A DNA stretch of 64,000 nt. Origin: Novosphingobium sp. 9. GTDB lineage: Bacteria; Pseudomonadota; Alphaproteobacteria; Sphingomonadales; Sphingomonadaceae. The stretch spans positions 581,501-645,500 of the forward strand of contig NZ_CP022708.1 of assembly GCF_025340265.1 (NCBI RefSeq), in the 5' to 3' direction. Positions 27,480 through 36,926 of the stretch are shown here, piece by piece. Under the pieces are notes generated by a model that worked only from the letters and a program-made list of their open reading frames with translations, had not been told where the DNA came from and did no database searches. Both the position numbers and the translations under genes were made by a program. The first letter of the stretch is position 1; each line of letters starts with the position of its first letter.

Positions 27480-29021
27480 TCAAGCGCCGAGAGCGCGTCC
27501 GGCGGCATCGAGGGACGCAGGGGATGTCGAGCCTGTGCGCCGAACCCTGTGGCGAAGGGCAGGAGCAGCCAGGATCAGGCCTCCGCCGATAAGGCACAGG
27601 TCAATAATCGCCGAACTGCTCGGCCATTGACCACTCAGCAGGGCATGGCCAAGTCCGGTGGGGATCATCGCTGCGGCGAGCGCCATGCGAAGATAGGCTG
27701 CAAGCCGGGCGATCGGACGGATCGCGGCCACCGCCATGGCGAACACCAGTGCGGACCAGAAGGCTATCGCCAGCGGGGCACTGCCGCCTGCGACAAGGCG
27801 CAGCCAATAGGTGGCGATCAGCAGAATCGGGCTACCCCAGACGACGATGGCCCACATGGCCTCGATGCGCGGCGCGGGATGCCCGCGCCGGGCACGCTTG
27901 GTCAGCCAGATGTTGGTGCCTGTCACGACGATCGCGCACAGGGCAAGCCCGAACAGGAACCACGCCACAAGCACCGGCACGCCGCCGAAGGTGCCGAAGT
28001 GTATCTTGTAGATCGAGGACAGCGCCTGCTGGCCCTTCGGCCCGTCGGAAATGCCCACGTCGTCGGTATAGTGCCCGGTTCCGTCGAAGCGGTAGGTGTC
28101 GCCATAAGACAGGTTTTTGTCGTTCAAGGTCAACAGCGCGATGCGCTGGCCTTTGGTGCCGGGCGCTTCGATGGTGATGTAGTTCAGTGTATTCTGCGGC
28201 CGGTTTCGGGCAAGCCAGCCCATTGCCACATCGACACGCGGCCCCGAGGCTCTGGTCGCATCGGGCACGGCCGGTGAACCGTAAAGCGAGGCATAGCTCT
28301 TGGCGATCTGGCCGCCGTAGCGCTCCGTCGCGATCGATTGGAACACGATCTGCCCAAGGCCCAGCATGGCGCCGGTGATCGCCAGCGCCATGATGAACGG
28401 CAGGAGCCAGGTGCCCATGCGGTTGTGCAGATCGGCCTGCGCCAGTTGCGTCATCGCCGCGCCGTCTTCACGGCCCTTGGCGCGGAAGCGGAAGGCGTCG
28501 CGCAGGATGCGCGGGTGGGCAAGGACGCCGGTGAGGGAAGCCGCCGCCATCATCGCCCCCAGCGCGCCGGTCAGCATGATGCCCCAGGTGCCGGGAAGAT
28601 TGAGATAATAGTGCATGTCCAGCATGAAGCTGGTCCAGGGATCGGCCTGCTCCCCGGCCAGACTGCCCGCGGGGGTGACGTAATGCGGCTCGCCACTGCC
28701 GGTCAGCGTCGTGCGGGGATTTGCCGGACTGGGCATCTGCAGGGCTATATACGCGGGAGGCGTAGCCTCTGTGCGCATGGCCGAGTCCACTGCGCGTTGC
28801 ACAGCCTGTGGCGACATGGCCTGCATTTCAGGGGCTTGCGGTTGTTCCCAGCGCTCCCACCGGGCGCCGAACACCGCGAGCATGCCGGTGAGGCAGACGA
28901 GGTAGAGCAGGGCACAGGCGACCAGCCCGATCGCGGTATGACCGCCCAGTGCGCGCCGGACGAAGCCGGTTCCGGGGGCGTCGATTCCCTTGAAGTCAGG
29001 ATGCTTCACGCTGCCAGACAC
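27480..29021 (-). CDS. PepSY domain membrane protein, iron-uptake associated
   Basis: 513 residues. The start is GTG at 29021, with GGAGG six bases upstream; it overlaps the upstream gene by 16 bases. A first membrane helix (GLVACALLYLVCLTGMLAVF) is followed by a periplasmic PepSY region (VTPAGSLAGEQADPWTSFMLDMHYYLNLPGTWG) and several more helices, ending in a His-containing bundle. Proteins of this type (PiuB/FoxB-like) reduce iron held by siderophores in the periplasm. With the smaller PepSY gene, DUF2271 and ApbE nearby this supports a flavin-heme ferric reductase chain. Confidence 0.9.
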   Translation of the reverse strand: MSGSVKHPDFKGIDAPGTGFVRRALGGHTAIGLVACALLYLVCLTGMLAVFGARWERWEQPQAPEMQAMSPQAVQRAVDSAMRTEATPPAYIALQMPSPANPRTTLTGSGEPHYVTPAGSLAGEQADPWTSFMLDMHYYLNLPGTWGIMLTGALGAMMAAASLTGVLAHPRILRDAFRFRAKGREDGAAMTQLAQADLHNRMGTWLLPFIMALAITGAMLGLGQIVFQSIATERYGGQIAKSYASLYGSPAVPDATRASGPRVDVAMGWLARNRPQNTLNYITIEAPGTKGQRIALLTLNDKNLSYGDTYRFDGTGHYTDDVGISDGPKGQQALSSIYKIHFGTFGGVPVLVAWFLFGLALCAIVVTGTNIWLTKRARRGHPAPRIEAMWAIVVWGSPILLIATYWLRLVAGGSAPLAIAFWSALVFAMAVAAIRPIARLAAYLRMALAAAMIPTGLGHALLSGQWPSSSAIIDLCLIGGGLILAAPALRHRVRRTGSTSPASLDAAGRALGA

Positions 29022-29581
29022 AGGGTGCCTCCGATTACGGTCGTTACCAGCAAGGGTATGAATTTGCCCTTTAATCCGGTGGCGATCATCTGCCAGCTCA
29101 TCACGCAGATCCACAGCAAGGGCAGGCCGAACAGCGCCAGCGCGCTGGAGTTCGCCTCACGCCAGCCGCCGTGCCAGGCCATGCGCTGGAGCGCCCAGGC
29201 GGCGAAGGCGCAGGCGGCCAGAGCGACGGGACCGCAGAGCAGGAATACCGCGATCCGGCGACCAAGGCCGCGCCAGTCCATCGGGGCTTTCGGAGGCGGT
29301 GGCGGCGGGGCGGAAGGCTCTGTACGCTCACGCTTTTTGCGGGGGGCGCGAACTTTGGGGGCAGGGCTTTGCCAGCCTGCCCAGCACACGATCACGGCGG
29401 CGCTGGCCATCGCGGCGGTGATGCCGAGCGCCAGCCCGCGCGCGCCAGCCATCTGGAGCAGGGCGACGGCTGCGAAAGCCAGTATCAGCCAGCCCAGCAG
29501 CACCGGCCAGCGTTCCCGCTGCCAGCCATAGCGCAGCAGCACCGGCCCCACTGCACTGGCCAGAAGCGGTAGTGCGATCAC
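29006..29581 (-). CDS. Hypothetical membrane protein of the PepSY cluster
   Basis: About 191 residues from GTG 29581, where AGAGG precedes the start by seven bases; the frame stays open to 29674 with weaker starts. Two pairs of membrane helices are separated by a basic, Pro-rich loop (RAPRKKRERTEPSAPPPPPPKAPMDW). Its 3' end overlaps the PepSY gene, so the two are translationally coupled, and it probably helps iron reduction or assembly of the PepSY protein. Small membrane proteins of this kind commonly accompany PepSY genes; the family is not further recognised. Confidence 0.75.
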   Translation of the reverse strand: MIALPLLASAVGPVLLRYGWQRERWPVLLGWLILAFAAVALLQMAGARGLALGITAAMASAAVIVCWAGWQSPAPKVRAPRKKRERTEPSAPPPPPPKAPMDWRGLGRRIAVFLLCGPVALAACAFAAWALQRMAWHGGWREANSSALALFGLPLLWICVMSWQMIATGLKGKFIPLLVTTVIGGTLCLAA

Positions 29582-29946
29582 CTGCAAGCCTCTGCCTTGA
29601 AAGCGGAATTTGACGCCACGATAACCTCTTCGCACCCATTGTCCGAGGGCGATCGAGCCTCGAAAACCTTGCAACTGATTTGCATTATGGCTGCGATCTA
29701 CGGGGGAGGAAGGGGTGAGTCAATGGGTTGGAGAGGCGCTGCCCGGCCCACGAACACAGCAGAATTGAACCAGACATAAACGGGGGCAAAGAGGGGGCTA
29801 AAGGGGGTATAGACGGACCTAAGGGGGGGCGAGACCGACAGAGACGCCCCGAACGCGCCCCGGCATGGCCCGAATACGCAAAGGGCGGACCTTCCCGCCG
29901 GAAGACCCGCCCTTTTATGTATTCCTGTCCCGTCGCAGACCGAAGA
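29582..29946. other. Intergenic stretch with four long G runs
   Basis: No gene is seen. The plus strand has runs of five, five, five and seven G at 29782, 29793, 29803 and 29823, spaced by 5-15 bases, which fits a DNA G-quadruplex (29782-29829). The stretch also holds a hairpin at 29880-29915 next to rlmN and presumably the promoter of the minus-strand PepSY pair. Short plus-strand open frames here lack coding character. Confidence 0.5.
29880..29915 (-). terminator. Hairpin downstream of rlmN
   Basis: Inverted repeat AAAGGGCGG / CCGCCCTTT, nine base pairs with an 18-base loop, begins about 30 bases after the rlmN stop on the minus strand. The TTT at the end of the stem gives only a short T run. 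A likely terminator. Confidence 0.6.
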
Positions 29947-31290
29947 TCACACTGCCAGCGCGGCATCCTTCTCGGCATAGAGACGGTCCATCTCGGCGCG
30001 GCTGCGCTTTTCGGCAGCGGTCTTGAGCTGGCCGCAGGCGGCGTCGATATCGCGCCCGCGCGGCGTGCGCACCGGGGCCGAGATTCCCGCTTCGAACACG
30101 ATATTCGAAAAGGCCCTGATCCGCTCGGGCGTCGAGCATTCGTAGGCCGCGCCGGGCCAGGGGTTGAAGGGGATCAGGTTGACCTTGGCGGGCAGCTTGT
30201 AGTGCTTGAGCAGGCGCACCAGTTCGCGCGCGTCCTCGTCGCTGTCGTTCTTGTCCTTGAGCATCACGTATTCGAACGTGATGCGGCGGGCATTGCTGGC
30301 GCCGTGGTACGAGGCACAGGCCGCGAGCAGGTCCTCGATGCCGTACTTTTTGTTGATCGGCACGATCTCGTCGCGCACTTCCTTGGTCACGGCATGGAGC
30401 GAGACCGCGAGGTTGACGCCGATCTCCTGCCCGCAGCGTTCCATCTGCGGGATCACGCCCGAGGTGGAGAGCGTGATGCGGCGGCGCGAGAGGGCAAGGC
30501 CCTCGCCATCCATCACCAGCTTGAGCGCATCGCGCACGTTATCGAAGTTGTAGAGCGGCTCGCCCATGCCCATCATCACGATGTTGGTGAGCAGGCGCCC
30601 GCTGGCGTGGTAGTCGCCCTGATATTCGCCGTTCTCATCCTCGTCCTGATCGAGCCCCGCCATCGTCTTGCTGGCGGCCTCGGCGGCGGTCCGGGGCCAT
30701 TCGCCCAGCGAATCGCGCGCCAGCATCACTTGCCCGACGATCTCGCCCACGGTCAGGTTGCGCACGAGGCGCATCGTGCCGGTGTGGCAGAAGCGGCAGT
30801 TGAGCGTGCAGCCGACCTGCGAGGAGACGCACAGCGTGCCGCGATCGGCGTCGGGGATGAACACCATCTCGAAATCGTGGCCATCCGCCGTGCGCAGCAG
30901 CCACTTGCGGGTGCCGTCGGTCGAGTGCTGGGCCTCGACAATCTCGGGACGGCCGATCACGAAACGCTCGGCCAGCCAGGGACGCATCGTCTTGGCGATA
31001 TCGGTCATCGCCTCGAAATCGGTGACGCCGCGATGATAGAGCCAGTGGTAGACCTGCTTGCCGCGCAGCTTGGCCGCCTTGGCGTCCAGCCCTGCCGCCT
31101 CGAACAGTTCGGCGATGCGCTTCTTGGGCAGGCCGAGCACGTCGATGCGCCCGTCTTCGCGCGGGGTCACGCCGTCTACCAGCGTGGGGCGCGGCACCGG
31201 CACCGGATCGATATGTCCGGGGATCGGCATCTGCGCCGAAAGCGGAGCGGCGGTCTGGCCGGCCCCTTCGAGAGTGGTCGTGTCTGTCAT
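29947..31290 (-). CDS. rlmN: 23S rRNA A2503 / tRNA A37 C2-methyltransferase, radical SAM
   Basis: 447 residues. The radical-SAM cluster ligands are in CTLNCRFC (CxxxCxxC), and [14 protein letters not shown] and [15 protein letters not shown] are conserved. The two methyl-carrying Cys should be the one near AACGQL at the C-terminus and a second in the CSTPER region. It methylates C2 of A2503 in 23S rRNA and A37 in some tRNAs. The start at 31290 was chosen; the open frame reaches 31323 but homologues begin near MTDT. A ~25-residue acidic insertion ([13 protein letters not shown]) is common in the alphaproteobacterial form. Confidence 0.95.
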   Translation of the reverse strand: MTDTTTLEGAGQTAAPLSAQMPIPGHIDPVPVPRPTLVDGVTPREDGRIDVLGLPKKRIAELFEAAGLDAKAAKLRGKQVYHWLYHRGVTDFEAMTDIAKTMRPWLAERFVIGRPEIVEAQHSTDGTRKWLLRTADGHDFEMVFIPDADRGTLCVSSQVGCTLNCRFCHTGTMRLVRNLTVGEIVGQVMLARDSLGEWPRTAAEAASKTMAGLDQDEDENGEYQGDYHASGRLLTNIVMMGMGEPLYNFDNVRDALKLVMDGEGLALSRRRITLSTSGVIPQMERCGQEIGVNLAVSLHAVTKEVRDEIVPINKKYGIEDLLAACASYHGASNARRITFEYVMLKDKNDSDEDARELVRLLKHYKLPAKVNLIPFNPWPGAAYECSTPERIRAFSNIVFEAGISAPVRTPRGRDIDAACGQLKTAAEKRSRAEMDRLYAEKDAALAV

Positions 31291-31351
31291 GATTGCGCGC
31301 GGCCATAGCCGATTCCCGCGCAAAACGGAAGATGGCGGAAACGCAGAGGTT

Positions 31352-31876
31352 CTAGCGCAGGTCGGCGCAGCCCAGCAGCGCTGCGTCCATTGCCGAGGCC
31401 GCGCCCGCCAGTTGCCATGTGTCGGCGAAGGGCAGGCCTTTCGTGTCGCGGCTGGAGGCGGTCATCGTCGGGGCCGACCGCATGGCGGCAAGGATCGCGG
31501 CATTGTCGGTCGGACTTGCTGCCCAGGCATCGGCCCCGCCGCCGGTCAGGGTGAAGCGCTGATCGCCAAGGCGCAGGAAGATCGGTGCGCCCGAGGCGAT
31601 ATTGCGCGAAAGGCGGATATGGACTTCGTTGCGAACGCTGCGCCGGGGCCATGTTCCAACAGTGGCATAAGGCCGGGTATCGCGTGCCTTCGCACTCGGC
31701 TGGGCCATGGCGATGGCATAGCAGCGCGGCACCACCGGATCGCGAAAGGCACCCCATTGCGCATAGAGGCCAAGACTCTCCCGCGCGAGTGCGGGCGCCG
31801 CCACCAGAGCTACGGCGGAGGCGAACAGCAGCATCAGGCGGAGGTGCAGGCAGGGCAGGGCACGGGGCGGCATCAT
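31352..31876 (-). CDS. Invasion-associated-locus-B (IalB)-like exported protein
   Basis: About 174 residues. A signal peptide ([20 protein letters not shown]) is preceded by a short N-terminus, and the true start may be 31876, 31873 or the later Met. The mature part opens with [20 protein letters not shown], which fits the IalB pattern of Trp-x-x-F and one early Cys, and ends in a second Cys (LLGCADLR) that may form a disulphide. IalB-like proteins are small periplasmic proteins with a role in host entry in Bartonella but no known role in free-living alphaproteobacteria. It sits next to rlmN, a common pairing in this group by memory. Confidence 0.7.
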   Translation of the reverse strand: MMPPRALPCLHLRLMLLFASAVALVAAPALARESLGLYAQWGAFRDPVVPRCYAIAMAQPSAKARDTRPYATVGTWPRRSVRNEVHIRLSRNIASGAPIFLRLGDQRFTLTGGGADAWAASPTDNAAILAAMRSAPTMTASSRDTKGLPFADTWQLAGAASAMDAALLGCADLR

Positions 31877-31987
31877 ACCCGCGGCTATAGCGGGCCCCGG
31901 CGCGGCTTGCCTAGGCGGCGTGGACGAATTCGAATGGCCTGCAACTGCCCCATTGCTGACCTTCAATCGCCACGGTAGCATCGTGGA

Positions 31988-32281
31988 ATGTTCGAAAGCC
32001 CTCCATACATGTTCATCGCGACCGTCTTCGGTCTAGCGGTGCTTGTAGGGTTCTTGCCCGCCAGAAAGTACCGGACGGCGATAATCGGATTCATCGCCTT
32101 GGGTCCGCTTTGGTTTGGCCTATGGCTCACGTTTCACGATTGGACCGGGATAGAGCAAGAATTCGGCACCGGACTGGCACTCCTGCTGTTCGTCCCTGTC
32201 TTTCTTGCCGTGTGGGCGACGATCACGATTTGGCCATTTATGCTGACGGTTCGTCTGCGGAGAATCCATCGCAATGGATAG
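31988..32281 (+). CDS. Small hypothetical membrane protein, 97 aa
   Basis: Three predicted transmembrane helices (MFIATVFGLAVLVGFL, YRTAIIGFIALGPLWFGLWL, GLALLLFVPVFLAVWATITIW) and a basic tail RLRRIHRNG, consistent with an inner-membrane protein whose C-terminus is cytoplasmic. No family is recognised. It is transcribed divergently from the IalB-like gene, with about 110 bases between them. The codon pattern is less GC-biased than neighbours (many AT third bases), hinting at recent acquisition. Confidence 0.55.
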   Translation: MFESPPYMFIATVFGLAVLVGFLPARKYRTAIIGFIALGPLWFGLWLTFHDWTGIEQEFGTGLALLLFVPVFLAVWATITIWPFMLTVRLRRIHRNG

Positions 32282-32332
32282 TCGCTATCCGCATTTCTGC
32301 CATTCCGGTCAGCCCGCAAACGCCCCTTTCCT

Positions 32333-32546
32333 CGTCATTCCCGCGAAGGCGGGAATCCAGTAGCGACCTTGCGATAAGGGATGCCTGCTGACCTGATCCC
32401 TCCATTCTCGCCCTGGCACAAAACATTACCTCCTGCGCAAGCACCGCACCTGATCGAAAAGGGAAATCCGCCGTGGTGCGATCTCGCCAGCGATCTCGGT
32501 TTCGACGCGTTGCGCCGACTGGATTCCCGCCTTCGCGGGAATGACG
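32333..32546. repeat. Inverted pair of dRS3-like 29-bp repeats
   Basis: A 29-bp sequence with the core ATTCCC-GCGAAGGC-GGGAAT occurs at 32333-32361 and, inverted, at 32518-32546. The core matches the pattern ATTCCC-N8-GGGAAT known as dRS3 in Neisseria and widespread in other proteobacteria. The two copies enclose 156 bases with no gene, so the whole may be one mobile cassette. The full 516-base gap 32282-32797 holds only this and the promoter of the cdh gene. Confidence 0.65.
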
Positions 32547-32797
32547 AAAGTTGAAGTGAATCGGTCGTATGACCGCAATCCACCCATAACAGACGTTGCC
32601 TTGAACTTGGTTCAGGGGGCATCCAGCCGGTGACTTAGGCTTACCAGGACGATAGCGCTTGCTGTTTGCGCATCCTCGCTCGGCAGCGCCTGACACGCGC
32701 CGCTCGGTGCTCTCGTCCTTCTTTCGGGAGCGCAGCCTTGCCGACACAAGCCTGTCTGAGGCATGGGGCAGCATTGTCGTCAGGAGATCGGAAAGCT

Positions 32798-33646
32798 GTG
32801 AAGAGTCGAGGCAATTGGCAGCTGGTCTGGGGTGCGCTGGCAATGCTTGTGGCGGGTTGCACGAACGCGCCGGTCAGGCCGGTCGCGTCGCTTCCGCTGC
32901 CGCCGGTCCATGCCAACGGGCAGGCCCTGTGGCGCATCGTCGATCAGAAATGCGTTCCGGGGCGGCTTCGTGCGGGCGATCCGGCGCCTTGCGCGGCGGT
33001 CTCGCTCGCCGGAGGACGCACTCGCGGTTATGCGGTGTTGAAGGATCGCGCCGGCATCGCCCAGTACCTGGTGATGCCGACGATCCTGATCTCCGGGATC
33101 GAGGACCCGCGCGTAACGGGACCGGGCGCAGCGGACTATTTCACGCCCGCCTGGAAGGCGCGCCATCTTGTGGAAGCGAGGGCGGGGCGGGCGTTGCAGC
33201 GAGACGAGATCGGGATCGCGGTGAACTCGCAATATGGTCGCAGTCAGGACTTGCTGCATCTTCATGTGGATTGCATGCGCCGGGACGTGCGCGATGCGCT
33301 GCACGATCTCGTCCCGGTCGTGGGCGACAGCTGGTCGCACCGGACGGTGAGCCTCGAAGGGCGCAGCTTTTATGTCCGGCGTGTCGGCGGCGATGAGACT
33401 GTATCGGCGAACCCCTTCGAGCTGGTCCGTACCGGCTTTCATGTTCCGCAAGGCGAGATGAAGGCCTGGACGGTGTTGCTGACCGGTGCGGACTTTGCAG
33501 GGCGCCCCGGCTTCCTGCTGCTGGCCGCGCGGGCGGACCCTGACCACGGCAACCGGGGCGCATCGGAAATCCTGCTCGATCACCAGTGCGGTGTGGCGGG
33601 CGCGGTCGATGCAAAGGGGGCGGATGCGAGGGCAGGCTCGAACTGA
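32798..33646 (+). CDS. cdh: CDP-diacylglycerol pyrophosphatase
   Basis: 282 residues with a lipoprotein-like signal ending LAMLVAGCTNAPVRP. The Cdh pattern is clear: ALWRIVDQKCVPG, PAPCAAVSLAGG, YAVLKDRAGIAQYLVMPTILISGIEDP, and the HIT-like active site DLLHLHVDCMRRDVRDAL with HxH. The enzyme splits CDP-diacylglycerol into CMP and phosphatidate at the periplasmic face. The GTG start at 32798 has AGGAG upstream; the frame stays open to 32666 without homology. It converges with the NlpC/P60-type gene, leaving 21 bases. Confidence 0.85.
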   Translation: MKSRGNWQLVWGALAMLVAGCTNAPVRPVASLPLPPVHANGQALWRIVDQKCVPGRLRAGDPAPCAAVSLAGGRTRGYAVLKDRAGIAQYLVMPTILISGIEDPRVTGPGAADYFTPAWKARHLVEARAGRALQRDEIGIAVNSQYGRSQDLLHLHVDCMRRDVRDALHDLVPVVGDSWSHRTVSLEGRSFYVRRVGGDETVSANPFELVRTGFHVPQGEMKAWTVLLTGADFAGRPGFLLLAARADPDHGNRGASEILLDHQCGVAGAVDAKGADARAGSN

Positions 33647-33667
33647 CCGGGGCGTCCTTGCGAGGTT

Positions 33668-35619
33668 CTATCGAAGCTCGCGCCCGATCCGGGGAACCCG
33701 GTCTTCCAGCCACTCCGGGCAGTTGGCGCCGGTGCCGTCGGTATCCAGCCGCAGCATCCACCATCCGGCGAAATAGGTCGGATCGTAGGTGCTTTCGCAA
33801 ACCGCGCCGCAACGCGACGTCGCCTCGAACACCGTCATTGTGCGTGAGCGGTTCGTCGCGCGTGCGACGGTGGTGAAGCCGTTGAAGATCACCACGTGCC
33901 CGTCGCGCAGCAGGATGTCGCCGGGGCGCAGGTCGTTGATGGTGCGCACCGGGCTGGGGCAGGCATGGTCGGGGCCGGTCGGCACGGCATAAGTGCCGCC
34001 GTCGCGCGCCTTCACCGTGCGCGGGCGGACCATGGCTCCGGTCGAGCGGATGCGAAGGTTGAACACTCGCGCGACCAGCGCCGAGCAGTCTATGCCGAGC
34101 GGGTAGTTCGCAGTGTTCTCCTTCCAGCCGCCGGCGCTTTCCGGCTGCCGCCATTCGAGCCCTTCGCCGATATGGCCGATGGGTGGCGGCGTTCCCGTTG
34201 CGCCCGGAGCATAACCGGCAAGACGCTTCGCAAAGCTGTCGGCCAGATCCTGCCCGCCGATAGAATAGGGGACGGACCGGAGCTGGGCGCCGGGCAGCAG
34301 GTCGACCAGTTGCCGCGGGCGCACCCAATGCGCCCCGCCATCGGGATTGGGGCCGTCGCGCACAAGGACCGGGAAATCGGGACCAGTGCCGAGCGCACCG
34401 CTGGCGTCGGCGCCGATCCGGCACTTGCTGCGGCCTTCGCAGGGGCGGTTGTCGGCGCCTTCGGGATAGTGCCAGCGAAACGCGATCTGCGCTTCGAGCG
34501 TCTTGCGGGCCTCGTCGTAGCCAACGACGGGGTGGCGTGCGGTGCGGCAACGTCGGCTTCTTCGGGGGCGTTGCCGGGGGCGGGATCGTTGCGATCGACA
34601 TCGAGCGGGTCGGTGGCGTGATGGCCATCGACCAGCGCGATGCGGCCCTGGCGGGCGTCCCCCAGATCGGCGAGGTCGTAGCGCTGCAACTCGAAGTGCC
34701 CGCGTCCGGGCGCGCTATGGTCTGCCGTGGCGATCCAGATCGCATCGCCGCGCGGGCCAATGGCGCCGGCGATATAGTCCAGCCCCGGCTTCTTGAGCAG
34801 CGTCGTGACCGGGATCGAGCGGTCGGGACGCAAGGCGGGCACGTCGGCGACATCGATGCGCACGGTCTGTGTCGGGGTGCCGCCATCGGGCGCGAATACC
34901 CCGACGTATTGCGTAACCATCAGGCGTCCATCCGTAGCAGCAACGGCCTCGCCTTGAGGCCCCGCCCGCGCGATCTCGCTCCACCACAGCAATGTGCGAC
35001 CCTGCCCAAGCTGCCCGACAAAGCGAACGGCGAAAACCTCGTGCCCATCGTGCGCAGGCACGTGCGCGCGGCGTCCGCCGGGCAGTGGCCAGAACGCGTC
35101 GGGGGTGGAGGCCTTGCCGGACCGGATGGCGGGCGGCGTATCCGCGAGAGGATGTACCGGCCCCATGGCGAAGCGGCAGGGGCCGACGATCGGCATCGCG
35201 GCGACGGCGGTCCGGGTGATCGTCATCGCGCGTCGCTCGCGCAGATCGTATCCGCCTTTTTCGTCGGGGCCATAGGGCTCGGCGATCAGGCGGGCGCCCG
35301 TGGCGGTATAGACGGTTCGCCCCGGCTCGAAGCTGTCGGGCATAAGGCAGATGGCCGGTGGCCGGTCGAGCGCCTCGGCTTCATAGCGGCGGATCTCGCG
35401 GTTCCAGGGATCGACGACAAGGATATATTGCCCCATGGCGACGACGTGGCTGGGCCCGGCACCATCGGCGACTTCGCGCAGGAAAGCCCTTGCCTGCGGC
35501 GTCATCGGCGCATCCTTGGCCTGCTGGGCCTGAGCGGGTAGTCCGCTCAAGGCCGTCAGGCCCAGACCGAGGCCGATATTGCGGAACAGGGCAGTGAGGC
35601 CGAAAGAAGGGTTCAACAC
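33668..35619 (-). CDS. Exported protein with C-terminal NlpC/P60-like domain, apparent frameshift
   Basis: A signal peptide (IGLGLGLTALSGLPAQAQQ) starts a ~400-residue beta-rich region with repeated short strands, perhaps a propeller. The frame then shifts between about 34529 and 34590; inserting one C in the minus-strand CCCC run (34532-34529) gives a continuous ATPVVGYDEARKTLEAQ and a second part with LGIDCSALVARVF and DLRPGDILLRDGHVVIFNG. These carry the Cys and His of an NlpC/P60 (CHAP-like) peptidase that cuts peptidoglycan peptides. Total about 650 residues. The GTG start at 35619 has AGGA upstream. It is convergent with the cdh gene. Confidence 0.7.
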
Positions 35620-35953
35620 GAGGTCCTAGTTGCGCGTCCGAAGCCCATCGCGCGGATCGGCCGACAATATGAGACGAGAGGCCGCGAGGAAAGGAATGGA
35701 CTTGCGATCGGAGATATGGAGCATCCTCGTATCAGCCTTCACTCGCCTGTGACATCCCGCGCCTGAAGCAGACAGGCCATCATCTTGACGCAGGCAGGGA
35801 AGGCCACCCCGAAACGGTTCGCAAGGGTATAGCCTGAAGGCAAAGGGCCGGGCCGTTCGCGATGGAGGCGCAGGATCGCGGCGCGCGCGGGTGCGTGATC
35901 GGCAGGGCGGGAACAGGTGTCGTGTGGTTCTATTCGCCTGACGCCCCGATCGT
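35620..35953. other. Intergenic stretch, no gene seen
   Basis: 334 bases between the NlpC-type gene and the FAH-hydrolase gene, both on the minus strand. It should hold the promoter of the former and the 3' end of the catabolic operon. No clear hairpin, repeat or open frame with coding character was found. Confidence 0.5.
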
Positions 35954-36922
35954 TCAGGCAGCAGCGCCTGTGGCCATGACGACCTGCTCGATGATGCCGA
36001 AGGGCATGGTATCGGACACGATGCCTGTCATTTTCACCTGTTGGCCGAAATGCAGGAAAGGCGTCGGTTGGCGCGCCTCGATTACGTCAATCGCGCGTCG
36101 TTCGGACAGGCAGGAGGAGCCGACGCTGGCATAGTCGCGCGAGGAAACCGTGCCGGAGCCGATGACCGTGCCGGCCACCAGATCGCGCGTGCGGGCGGCG
36201 TGGGCGATCAATTCGTGAAAGCCGAAGGCCATCTCCGGGCCGGAGGGCACATCGCCAAAGCGTTCGCCGTCGATCCACGAGGCGAGGCGACCGTGAACGC
36301 GCCCGTCGCGCCAGTTTTTGCCCAGCATGTCGGGTGTCACGGCAAAGGGCGCCATCGAGCAGGGCGGCTTGGCCTGTACCCAGCCGAAGCCGGTCTTCAT
36401 CTCGATGGGCGCGATCGTGCGCAGCGACCAGTCGTTGATCTGGACGATCAGGCGAATGTGATCGAGCGCCTCGGCAGCGGAGGTGCCCATCCGCACGGCA
36501 TCGACGATCACGCCGAACTCGCCTTCGAAATCGATGCCGTCGTCTTCCGAGGGGAAGGGGATGGGATCGTTCGGGCCGTAGAACCGGTCGGACAGGCCCT
36601 GATACATCAGCGGGCGTTCGCTATCGATCGGCGGCAGGCCGAAGGCGCGCTGCATCAGTTCGCCATGCTGCGGATAGGCCGACCCGTCTAGCCACTGCCA
36701 AGTGCGCGGCAGCGGCGCCATCAGGAGGGCCGGATCGAGCGGATCGCCTTCGCCGCTCTCCAGCCTGTCAGCCAGTTCGCCGAGGCGCGGGGCGGTGATC
36801 GCCCATTGCTCGACCGCGCCCAGCAGCGTGCCATCGGCCAGCGGCAGGCAGCGCGCGCCGTCCTGCGAGACGGCCACCAGTTGCCCGTCTGGCCGTCCGT
36901 TGCGCAAGGTCGCAAGGCGCAT
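35954..36922 (-). CDS. Fumarylacetoacetate hydrolase family protein
   Basis: 322 residues. The FAH-family metal site is visible in GIDFEGEFGVIVDAVRMG (E-x-E) and in the later SWSLR / GSGTVSS block. These hydrolases break C-C bonds of ring-fission products (fumarylpyruvate, acylpyruvates) or act as decarboxylases. It is the last gene of the minus-strand catabolic series, following the cyclase-family gene after four bases. The start at 36922 (MRLATLRNGR) is near the expected beginning; the frame opens 18 bases earlier. It probably finishes the degradation of a ring-cleavage product. Confidence 0.88.
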   Translation of the reverse strand: MRLATLRNGRPDGQLVAVSQDGARCLPLADGTLLGAVEQWAITAPRLGELADRLESGEGDPLDPALLMAPLPRTWQWLDGSAYPQHGELMQRAFGLPPIDSERPLMYQGLSDRFYGPNDPIPFPSEDDGIDFEGEFGVIVDAVRMGTSAAEALDHIRLIVQINDWSLRTIAPIEMKTGFGWVQAKPPCSMAPFAVTPDMLGKNWRDGRVHGRLASWIDGERFGDVPSGPEMAFGFHELIAHAARTRDLVAGTVIGSGTVSSRDYASVGSSCLSERRAIDVIEARQPTPFLHFGQQVKMTGIVSDTMPFGIIEQVVMATGAAA

Positions 36923-36926
36923 CGGC

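Noticed and set aside
29597..29779. 60-codon plus-strand open frame upstream of the G-rich stretch
   Set aside because: Composition is not coding-like; the region is explained by promoters and G runs.
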